DNA from: Bog-159 sp963843255 | Lineage (GTDB): Bacteria > Acidobacteriota > Terriglobia > Bryobacterales > Bryobacteraceae | Assembly: GCA_963843255.1 (NCBI GenBank) | Contig: CAWJJQ010000002.1 | Coordinates: 372,001-436,000 of the forward strand | Length of the DNA stretch: 64,000 nt | Reading direction: 5' to 3' | Part shown: piece after piece, positions 17,780-25,400 of the stretch | How the letters are laid out: each line of letters starts with the position of its first letter | How positions within the stretch are numbered: the first letter of the stretch is position 1 | Notes under the pieces: model-generated | Told to the model about the DNA's origin: nothing | Seen by the model: the letters and a program-made list of their open reading frames with translations, nothing else | Database searches by the model: none | Translations under genes and position numbers: made by a program

Positions 17780-19552
17780 CTAGTCCTCTCTCGACGCCTG
17801 CGTGCCTGCCAGCGCGGTATACCGCTCACTCTCGATTCTGGCTTTATCCATCATTCCCTGTCTCCGGTAGACCTGCGACAGCATGAAGTGCAAGGGCGCG
17901 TTTTGGGGAGCGATCGCGGCGGCTTTCTCCAACTCGAGGCCGGCCTTCTCCAACTGGTTGAGGTGCGTGTAGGCCTTTCCCAGTTGGCGGTGAACGCGAT
18001 AATCATCCGGCGACAGGCGCTCCGCCTCGAACAGGAACGGCAATGCTTCGGCGGGATGATTATCATCCACCAGCAGACTGCCCAGGTCAAACAAAGGTCC
18101 GGGGTTCTTATCGGCCGCATCTTTCTGCCAGTCTATGGCGGTGCGGTAAGCGGCGATGGCTTTGTCCAGTTGATTTAAGCCTTCAAAAGACAGCCCCAGG
18201 TTGTCCTCCGCCTTCACATTTCGAGGATCCAGCTTCAGAGATTGCTCGAAGGCGCCGACGGCTTCCTCAAACCTGTTTTCGTTGTATTTGGTGCGGCCCA
18301 GATAATACCAGCCGAGCGCGTCATTCGGGTTCCATTCGATCGCCTTTGTGAACCACTTATCGGCGTCCGGATAATCCTTCAACAACACGTAGTCGCCGGC
18401 CACTGCTTCCAGATCCGCGGGACCGGGCTTGCGGTAGCGGGCGGCTTCGGTGTATTCGGCGAGGGAAGATTTCGGGTCCTGTTTCTTGAACAGGATGTAA
18501 GCGAAGAGATAGTGGCCATCGGCGGATGTTTTGTGGAGTTCCAGGTAGCGGCGAGTTACCTGCTCAGCTTGATCCAATTTGCCTGACTCCAGCAGCGACC
18601 GGGCTTCCGCCAGCGGTGTATCCGGCGAAGAATGCGCACCGGTGAGCGCGCTGTAGCGGTCGGTCTCGGCTCGCGCCTGGTCTTCGAGGCCGCTCTTTCG
18701 CAATGCTTGGGCCAGCAGGAAATGAAGAGGGGCATTCTCAGGAGCGAGGGTAACTGCGGAGCGCAGCTCGGCTTGGGCCTCCGGCAACCGGTTCAATTGC
18801 AAATAAGCCTTGCCCAGCCCGCGATGCGCGCGCCAGTCGCCGGGTGCGATCTTGACAGCCTGCTGCAGGTAGGGGACGGCATCGCCGGGACGGCCGGATT
18901 CCACCAGGAGAGAGCCGAGGTCGAGGTACGGTTCGGCATTTCCGGAAGCGGCGCCGGTGTCCAGATCGACCGCTTTACGGTAAGCCGCGAGAGCGTCTTC
19001 GGTTTTGCCTAACGCTTCGTAAGAGCGGCCCAAGTAGTCCGCCGCTTTAGCGTCTGAGGGGTCCAGCTTCAGGCATTCGGCAAACATCGGGACAGCGTCC
19101 GCGAAACGTTTTTGATTGTATTTGGCGCGGCCCAGGTAATATCTGGCATGCGCATCGTTGGGCGCCAGCTCGACGGATTTGGTGAGCCAGCGCTCTGCCG
19201 CGGGGTAATCCTCGAGAAGGAAGGAATCAATGCCCATCACTTCGAGGTCAAGCGCGCTGGGCGACCGATAACGCGCGCCCTCCGTATATTCAGTGAGGGA
19301 GGCCTTCGGGTTCCCTTCACGGAACAGGATGTATCCGAGCAGATAGTGGGCATCAGCCGAATCCTGGTGTGTCTCGAGGTACCGCCGGGCAGCGCTCTCC
19401 GAGTCATTCAATTTACCCGCGTCGATGAGCGACTGAACCTCCACCAGCGCAGGATCGGGCGCCTGCGCCAAAAGCAGTGCCAATGGCAGGAACAGGCCGG
19501 CAATCAGGACCGCGCGCGACATTACCATCAGTTTAAACTCATCGCGCCGCAC
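17780..19552 (-). CDS. Exported TPR protein made of two homologous halves
   Basis: The longest frame has 590 aa from a GTG at 19552, 2 nt after the cytochrome gene; ATG codons at 19528 and 19522 are alternatives that place the signal peptide (VLIAGLFLPLALLLAQ) closer to the start. The body is TPR throughout. Residues about 35-300 and 310-585 are clearly homologous: GKLNDSESAARRYLETHQDS aligns with GKLDQAEQVTRRYLELHKTS, and PNDAHARYYLGRAKYNQKRF with PNDALGWYYLGRTKYNENRF. An internal duplication is therefore visible. It is probably cotranscribed with the cytochrome-parvulin-TPR gene and may bind the same partner. Confidence 0.85.
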   Translation of the reverse strand: MRRDEFKLMVMSRAVLIAGLFLPLALLLAQAPDPALVEVQSLIDAGKLNDSESAARRYLETHQDSADAHYLLGYILFREGNPKASLTEYTEGARYRSPSALDLEVMGIDSFLLEDYPAAERWLTKSVELAPNDAHARYYLGRAKYNQKRFADAVPMFAECLKLDPSDAKAADYLGRSYEALGKTEDALAAYRKAVDLDTGAASGNAEPYLDLGSLLVESGRPGDAVPYLQQAVKIAPGDWRAHRGLGKAYLQLNRLPEAQAELRSAVTLAPENAPLHFLLAQALRKSGLEDQARAETDRYSALTGAHSSPDTPLAEARSLLESGKLDQAEQVTRRYLELHKTSADGHYLFAYILFKKQDPKSSLAEYTEAARYRKPGPADLEAVAGDYVLLKDYPDADKWFTKAIEWNPNDALGWYYLGRTKYNENRFEEAVGAFEQSLKLDPRNVKAEDNLGLSFEGLNQLDKAIAAYRTAIDWQKDAADKNPGPLFDLGSLLVDDNHPAEALPFLFEAERLSPDDYRVHRQLGKAYTHLNQLEKAGLELEKAAAIAPQNAPLHFMLSQVYRRQGMMDKARIESERYTALAGTQASRED

Positions 19553-19554
19553 CG

Positions 19555-21480
19555 TCAGGGAGCGCTTTCAGGCGGGCGCGAGACGATTCCAGGATCGATG
19601 GCCCTGGCCATATCCCGCGCGCGTTTGGATCCCTCGGCGTCGCCGTGCTGCTCCAGCATGAGGCCGAGGTTGAAGTAGAGCCTGGCAGCCAGCGGATCGA
19701 TCTGCAGACCGGCGCGGCACGCATCGATGGCGCTCCGCCAGTCGCCGGCGGAATATAGGGCGGCGCCGAGGCTCTCATAAACCGCGATATTGTCGGGACC
19801 GAGTTCGACGGCGCGGCGGAATGCCCGGATCTGGCCGTCATGGTTTCCAAGCGCGCCTAGCGTGAGGCCCAGATCGAATTGGGCGGCAGCGTCGTTGGGA
19901 TAGAGCTGGGCCGCAAAGTCTAGGAATTCGGAGCCTTTTTGCACATCTCCGGCTTCGCTGAGCGTAGCTCCCATGAACACCAGCGCGCGCAGAAAATACG
20001 GATAAACCTGGAGCGCCTGGTGGTCCTGTTCGAGCGCGCCCTTGATATCGCCGGAGGCTTTCAGCGCGGATGCCTTATCGAAGAGACGATCGGCGTCGAG
20101 CTTGAAATCGCGCGGCATGCGCTCGAGGAGCATCCAGCGCTTGCCCAAATCGATGACACCGCTGGTCTCACCGGGCGCCAGCTTCGCGGCGGCTGCGGCC
20201 AGTGGCGGCGCCATCTGGGAAAGCCACATCTCTCCGATGTAGCCGCCTCCCGGCGCGGTTTGGTCGATGGAAACATCGTGCGCTACGGCGGAGAATGCCT
20301 CGCCCTTGGAAAGCCGCGCGGCGGCGCTCTCCGCTTTTTGCTTTTCGTCAACCACGATGATACGGAGAAACTCGCGCAAAGGCGGGACTTGCGAGCGGAG
20401 GCTTTCATCGTGCCTGGCGGGTGGGACTCCTTGTTCGGTATGCACCCGAATCCAGTGATCCGTCATATGAAAAGCGCCTTGCTCCACGCGTGGCATGTGA
20501 CATCCCACGCACTGGCCTTTGGCATTCACGGCACAAATCGCGGCGCGCGGCTTCGCCGCACTGGAGTGGCAACTCAGGCAGGTAGTGGTGGACACCTTCT
20601 CCAGTTCAGCCGGCGGACGATCGCGATGCGGATCGTGACAGTTGGTGCAGGCCAGCGATTTGCCGCTTTGCACGAAGCATTCGGAATTGCGCAGCGCCAC
20701 CACCTGGCTCGAAACCAGCAATTCTTTAGGCAGAGGATCGGACCGGTCGGTTAATCCAACGTGACACTGAACGCAGGGTTCCAGGGGATGCTCCGCGGCC
20801 AGTTTTTTCGGATTGACCATGCCGCCGGGTTTGCCGCGACGGACCGACTCCATGTGATCGAGGCCCGGTCCATGGCAGCTCTCACATTGGACTCCACCTT
20901 GCTCGCCCGCCCCGAGCGTGCCGGGTTCGCCGTGACAGGTGAGACACCTCTTTTGAAACCCCGGACTCAGCACCCGGCCAAACGCATCCTCGTACGAGCT
21001 TGGTGCTCCCGAAGCGAAACCCGGTGAGATGGCCAGGGCATGGTTCGGCCAGTTATAGACATAACGCGCTTCGATGAGCGCCGGGCGCTCCAGCGGCATG
21101 CCGCCCAGTTTGTCGATCGAAAGAATGAAGCTCAGGCCATTGCGTTCGCCGCCCATGACTGCCTTCACGGGCAAGGTGGTTTTCACGCCGTCCGGCGTAC
21201 GCACGGAGAACTCGAAGCCGCCGGTTTGGCGCTCGACGTCATACTGCAGCGTCTTCGTGGATCCCTCCTGGGCCCGGCCATGATAGCCGGCCGGTAACGG
21301 CGTGGCGCGGGCGTCCCACGTTTTCGCCATGGCGGTGCTGGTTTGGCTGGCCGCGATTTCCTTATGACAGGAGGCGCAGACCGCCGCTCCGGCGTAGTGC
21401 GTTCCGGCAGAGTCCGCGGCGCGGAGCAGGGACACCGCGAGCAGGGCAACCGTCAGCCACGGTTTCCGCACATCAGGCAT
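19555..21480 (-). CDS. Seven-heme cytochrome c with parvulin-like and TPR domains
   Basis: A 641-aa exported protein (signal peptide about 1-22). Seven CxxCH heme-binding motifs are visible: CASCH 35, CLTCH 179, CESCH 199, CVQCH 236, CTNCH 278, CLSCH 301 and CVGCH 324. Residues about 370-457 form a parvulin-like module (LRIIVVDEKQ, GEAFSAVAHDVSID, APGETSGVID), and about 462-632 are TPRs. This order, cytochrome then peptidyl-prolyl isomerase-like then TPR, is unusual. It should sit in the periplasm or on the outer surface and move electrons; donor and acceptor are unknown. It precedes the duplicated TPR gene and follows a TonB receptor gene by 95 nt. Confidence 0.9.
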   Translation of the reverse strand: MPDVRKPWLTVALLAVSLLRAADSAGTHYAGAAVCASCHKEIAASQTSTAMAKTWDARATPLPAGYHGRAQEGSTKTLQYDVERQTGGFEFSVRTPDGVKTTLPVKAVMGGERNGLSFILSIDKLGGMPLERPALIEARYVYNWPNHALAISPGFASGAPSSYEDAFGRVLSPGFQKRCLTCHGEPGTLGAGEQGGVQCESCHGPGLDHMESVRRGKPGGMVNPKKLAAEHPLEPCVQCHVGLTDRSDPLPKELLVSSQVVALRNSECFVQSGKSLACTNCHDPHRDRPPAELEKVSTTTCLSCHSSAAKPRAAICAVNAKGQCVGCHMPRVEQGAFHMTDHWIRVHTEQGVPPARHDESLRSQVPPLREFLRIIVVDEKQKAESAAARLSKGEAFSAVAHDVSIDQTAPGGGYIGEMWLSQMAPPLAAAAAKLAPGETSGVIDLGKRWMLLERMPRDFKLDADRLFDKASALKASGDIKGALEQDHQALQVYPYFLRALVFMGATLSEAGDVQKGSEFLDFAAQLYPNDAAAQFDLGLTLGALGNHDGQIRAFRRAVELGPDNIAVYESLGAALYSAGDWRSAIDACRAGLQIDPLAARLYFNLGLMLEQHGDAEGSKRARDMARAIDPGIVSRPPESAP

Positions 21481-21502
21481 ATCCAGGCACGCCGGGCGTT
21501 AA

Positions 21503-21560
21503 GCTCCCTCACCGTCGCGGCTCGGTACGTGGCGGCTCGTCGCCTTTCCGAGCCGCGCGC
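21503..21560. repeat. Dispersed GC-rich repeat with hairpin
   Basis: CTCCCTCACCGTCGCGGCTC matches the repeat at 14176. CGCGGCTCGG (21516-21525) and CCGAGCCGCG (21548-21557) are perfect inverted arms with a 22-nt loop. It lies between the TonB receptor stop and the cytochrome start, so it could act as a terminator or attenuator. Confidence 0.55.
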
Positions 21561-21575
21561 GTCAGCAAACGCTTC

Positions 21576-24500
21576 TTAGAAGTTTATCTGAAATTGAGCC
21601 TGACCTTGACGTTGCGTATTGGCCTGACTGTTAATCACCTGGCCAAAGGTCGGGTCGGCAATCCCCAGGTCCGGGCCCCCAAATACAACCCGGTTCAGCA
21701 GATTGAAATACGACATGCGCAATTGCGCCTTCACGTGTTCCCCAATGGCGAAGTTCTTGATCAACGAAACATTCTCATTCATGTTCCACGGACCGCGAAT
21801 ATCCAGGACGCGCGGCGCCGTGCCTAACGTCCATAGACCGGGGGCTGTGAAGGCCGCGGCATTCAGCACCGGCTGCCCGCTGTAAACGTTGCTATAGGAG
21901 AACTCCTGCTGAACGCCGGGCACGACGTTCGCCCGATTGCAGGGGGCGCAACCATTATCCAGCGGATCGCCGGGCGCGTACACCGAGCCGCCCGTGCCGC
22001 TAAGGAACGGCGTGCCTTCCGCGTAGGTGAGAATGGCACTGACCTGCCACCCGCCGAGCAGGCTGCCCACCACACCGTTGTTCAGCAATGGTTTGCCCTT
22101 GCCGATCGGCAACTCGTACGTGCCTGCAATATTGAACATGTTCGGTTGATCGTTGTTGTCGATCGACCATTCCGCTTTCTGATTGTTCTTGTTCAGGGAA
22201 GAGGATGCGAAGGACGAGAAGCCGGACTGGGTGTCGGACATCATGCGCGAGAGGTTATAAGTCACCAGGAACATCAGTCCATTGGAGAACCGTCTCCGCA
22301 ATTCCACCTGAAGCGCGTTATACAGCGAAGATCCGCTGTCATCGAAGTTATTGAAGATGCCCGAATACTGCGGGTAGGGCCGAAGGGCCTGCTGCACGGT
22401 AGCGCTGCTTCCATATGTGGCAAGGAAGCCCGGAAACGGTGCGTTGATACCGGCCGCTACTGCCTGCGGAGAGGTAATAGGCAGTCCCAGTGTGCTGCCC
22501 AGATTGAGATACTGCGCGCTCATCTGATTGGGAGGGTTCAACTGGCCCGGCAGATAATTGCCCCGGTTACCGGCGTAGTTCACTGCCAGCAACATATTAT
22601 GCGGCAGTTCACGCTGAACGCCGATGTTCCAGGCAAGGACGTACGGCGCGATGCCATCGGTGGGAGAGAAAGCGTTAATAGACTGACCAATCCCAAGGCT
22701 CGAGCTGAAGGGAGTCGCCGCCGGTTGCGGAAGGATCGTGGTATCCCATGAACCGAAGCCGGGCGTGATGCTACCCGTCGAATTGCGGTGGAACGATCCG
22801 ATGAGCAGGTTGCCGTAATTCACAGCCACCTTGGCGGTGCCATATTCGTACGCGCCGCCATCCATATAATTCTGCGCGAATCCGCCTTGTATAACCGTCT
22901 TATTGTTAATGGCGTAGGACACGCCAATCCGGGGGCTGAGGTGATTCCAACGGATATAGGCCCGATCGTATCCCGCGCAACCGTCGCAATTGCCGAACTT
23001 GGTGGCGGCGCCTAGCAGTCCGCCCGCGGCGGGATTGGGGATGGCCGGGTTGACGAAGACGATGTTATTGCCAAGCGCGGTAAAGGGCACCATGACGTCC
23101 CAGCGCAAACCGATGTTGACAGTAAGGTTGGGTCTTAGCTTGATGTCATCCTGGATGTAGGGCGAGAAATCGCGATTGCGCAGTTTTTCTTCCGCCGAAC
23201 CCACGCGGTCGGCGCTGTCCACTTGGCCCAGCAGGAAGCTCGCGAATGCATTACCCGTGGTCCCCAGATTGTTCGGGTCGGCGGTGGTGTTGTTGCTGAA
23301 ATTAAAGTTGCCGGCGCATTGCTGGCATTCGTTGTCATCCTGGTAGGTGCGCCGCATCTCCCACCCGATGTTGAAAGTGTGCTTCCCGTGAACCCACAGG
23401 AAGTTATTCTCGATGACCCACCCCAGCTTCCGGTTGATCGAATCGATCCACGGCGATCCGAAGGTGGTCGGCGCCAGGGGACCGCTGAAGTTAATGGCGG
23501 GAAGTTCCGGGGCGCCGGGGGCGGCCGCGAAGCTCACGTTCTTCTCGAGGCTGATCTGATCGTTGAGTTCGCCCAGCCAACTGGCACCGGCGGTCATGAC
23601 CAGGTGCGGAGTGATGGCGTAGGAGTAGTCCAAAAGAAACACCGTTCCCAGATCGGGGTTCTGGGTTTCGCTGCCCAGCACACCCAGAAGGTGAGAACTC
23701 GTCTCGGTGGCGTAAGAGGTTTGCTTGTCGCGCCACTCGCTCCAGTGGATGGACTGCTTGTCGTTGATGTTGAAATCGAGGTTGTAGCCCCAATTGGTTT
23801 GCCGGACTGGGATAACGCCTTCGTTGGATTGAAAGTTGTTCACGTAACCGGCAAAAGTCGGATTGGGCATCAGCGGGATCAGCGTGTTCGATAACGGGCT
23901 GAAGCGGGAAGTAGGAATCTGCTCGTTGGGGAAGGGCGCGCCGGTGGTCGGATCGAAAATGGTTAAGCCTGTGGCGGCGAAGTTTCCCGCTTTTTCTGCG
24001 GCGGTGGGCAGGGACATGAAGGTCAGGTCGGGGTAATTCCGGCGATACCATTCCGTGCTGACGTGGAAGAACAACCGGTTCTTGCCGTTGTAAATTTTGG
24101 GAATCCAGACCGGCCCCCCGACCGTAAAGCCGTAGTTGTTTTCGTTGTCCACCGGCGTCGTGGGATTGTAAGCGCCACGGGCATCAAAGTAGTTATTGCG
24201 CAAGATCTCGAACACATCTCCGTGAAGCTGGTTGGTACCCGAAGCCGTCTGGTAGGTCACCACTCCTTGGGCCAAGCCATATTGAGCCGAGAAAGACGAG
24301 CGCAACACGTTAGCCTCATTCACCTGTTCGAAGGGCGGGTTCCAAATGGTCTGGAAGCCCTGCGTTTCGGACTGGGCCATGGGGATGCCGTTGAATACCA
24401 CTTCACTCTCAAAGTCCACACCGCCGTTGATTCGTTTGCTAAAGCTGCCGCCGGTGACGCCGGGAGCGAGGAAGATGAACGAGTCGATCTGGCGGCCGCG

Positions 24501-25013
24501 GCCATCGCCTTCATCCAACTCGACAGGCAAGTTCTGAATGATCGAGTTTTCAATAGTCGTGCCCAGTTCGGGCGCCGTGGTATTTAAGGTTATGGCGTTC
24601 TCCTGGACTTCCACGCTCTGGGTAACGTTACCAGTTTGCATGGCGACGTCCACGGTGGACGGGCGCCCTACCTCGACCTGGACGCCGTTGTGTACGGCAA
24701 CCTGAAACCCGGGGTTTTCGGCTTGCACCGTGTACGTGCCGGGGATCAGGTCCGTCACAGTGTAGGTACCGGAAGAACTGGTGATGGTATGGCTGGCGAC
24801 CTGGGTCGCGTTGTTGGTCACCGTTATCTTTACGTTCGGCATCACGCCGCCGGTGGTATCAACTACCGTTCCGGTAATCGAACTAAGAGCTTGTCCGTGC
24901 AGAGCTGCCGGAGCAATTAGTGATACAACGCACACTACCAGGCAAACGGCAATCAGTCGCCAACCGGCCGCGTCCGAGCGGTGTAACAGTGGAAGCATCG
25001 AGCAAACCCTCAT
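21576..25013 (-). CDS. TonB-dependent receptor with N-terminal carboxypeptidase-regulatory-like domain (Oar type)
   Basis: A 1145-aa outer-membrane protein. The ATG at 25013 has AGGAG about 7 nt upstream. After a long signal region (to about 42, ending ALHGQA) comes a CarboxypepD_reg-like domain (SSITGTVVDTTGGVMPNVKI through VEVGRPSTVDVAM), a plug-like region (about 120-250) and a large beta-barrel ending in Phe (QAQFQINF), as expected for BamA-dependent insertion. These receptors import bulky substrates or, like Oar, have secretion-related roles. There is no SusD gene. It is divergent from the winged-helix/TPR regulator and upstream of the cytochrome and TPR genes. Confidence 0.93.
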   Translation of the reverse strand: MRVCSMLPLLHRSDAAGWRLIAVCLVVCVVSLIAPAALHGQALSSITGTVVDTTGGVMPNVKITVTNNATQVASHTITSSSGTYTVTDLIPGTYTVQAENPGFQVAVHNGVQVEVGRPSTVDVAMQTGNVTQSVEVQENAITLNTTAPELGTTIENSIIQNLPVELDEGDGRGRQIDSFIFLAPGVTGGSFSKRINGGVDFESEVVFNGIPMAQSETQGFQTIWNPPFEQVNEANVLRSSFSAQYGLAQGVVTYQTASGTNQLHGDVFEILRNNYFDARGAYNPTTPVDNENNYGFTVGGPVWIPKIYNGKNRLFFHVSTEWYRRNYPDLTFMSLPTAAEKAGNFAATGLTIFDPTTGAPFPNEQIPTSRFSPLSNTLIPLMPNPTFAGYVNNFQSNEGVIPVRQTNWGYNLDFNINDKQSIHWSEWRDKQTSYATETSSHLLGVLGSETQNPDLGTVFLLDYSYAITPHLVMTAGASWLGELNDQISLEKNVSFAAAPGAPELPAINFSGPLAPTTFGSPWIDSINRKLGWVIENNFLWVHGKHTFNIGWEMRRTYQDDNECQQCAGNFNFSNNTTADPNNLGTTGNAFASFLLGQVDSADRVGSAEEKLRNRDFSPYIQDDIKLRPNLTVNIGLRWDVMVPFTALGNNIVFVNPAIPNPAAGGLLGAATKFGNCDGCAGYDRAYIRWNHLSPRIGVSYAINNKTVIQGGFAQNYMDGGAYEYGTAKVAVNYGNLLIGSFHRNSTGSITPGFGSWDTTILPQPAATPFSSSLGIGQSINAFSPTDGIAPYVLAWNIGVQRELPHNMLLAVNYAGNRGNYLPGQLNPPNQMSAQYLNLGSTLGLPITSPQAVAAGINAPFPGFLATYGSSATVQQALRPYPQYSGIFNNFDDSGSSLYNALQVELRRRFSNGLMFLVTYNLSRMMSDTQSGFSSFASSSLNKNNQKAEWSIDNNDQPNMFNIAGTYELPIGKGKPLLNNGVVGSLLGGWQVSAILTYAEGTPFLSGTGGSVYAPGDPLDNGCAPCNRANVVPGVQQEFSYSNVYSGQPVLNAAAFTAPGLWTLGTAPRVLDIRGPWNMNENVSLIKNFAIGEHVKAQLRMSYFNLLNRVVFGGPDLGIADPTFGQVINSQANTQRQGQAQFQINF

Positions 25014-25400
25014 GTGCAGAACTCCTAGGTCAGAGAATGAATTGACAGCGATCCCAGGGCAAACCCCTCTTGATTTTTTCCCTAGTGTCTTACCATTACC
25101 TTGTTTTTCAGCTCTAGTGGTGAGAAACTTCTGAAATTGTCATGAAATCTTTTGTCCACAGCGGGTTGGAATGATGTTATCGAGCTGTAAGCGGGCCGCC
25201 GGGGGGCGTCGCGGATCTGTATGACCGGAAAGCCACCATACAGGGAGGCAACGCGGCCGCAAACAGCGCGGAAAGAGCTAGGGCCAACATTGCCTTTGAT
25301 GTAACAACATGTAACGAACCGCGGCAGTTACGCGAACCAGCGGGAGTCGTGATGGCGTGGTCCGCAGACTTACGAAATAACTTGCGATATAATCAGTCCC
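25014..25400. promoter_or_regulatory. Divergent intergenic region between TonB receptor and winged-helix/TPR regulator
   Basis: 387 nt without a credible gene. It must hold the promoters of both outward-facing genes. Only the rightward -10 described at 25388 is convincing; no clear operator repeat is seen. Confidence 0.5.
25388..25393 (+). promoter_or_regulatory. Perfect -10 element (TATAAT) 7 nt before the start codon
   Basis: TATAAT at 25388-25393 would place transcription start at about 25400, next to the ATG at 25401. That predicts a leaderless or nearly leaderless mRNA. The -35 region around 25365-25370 is poor. Confidence 0.45.
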
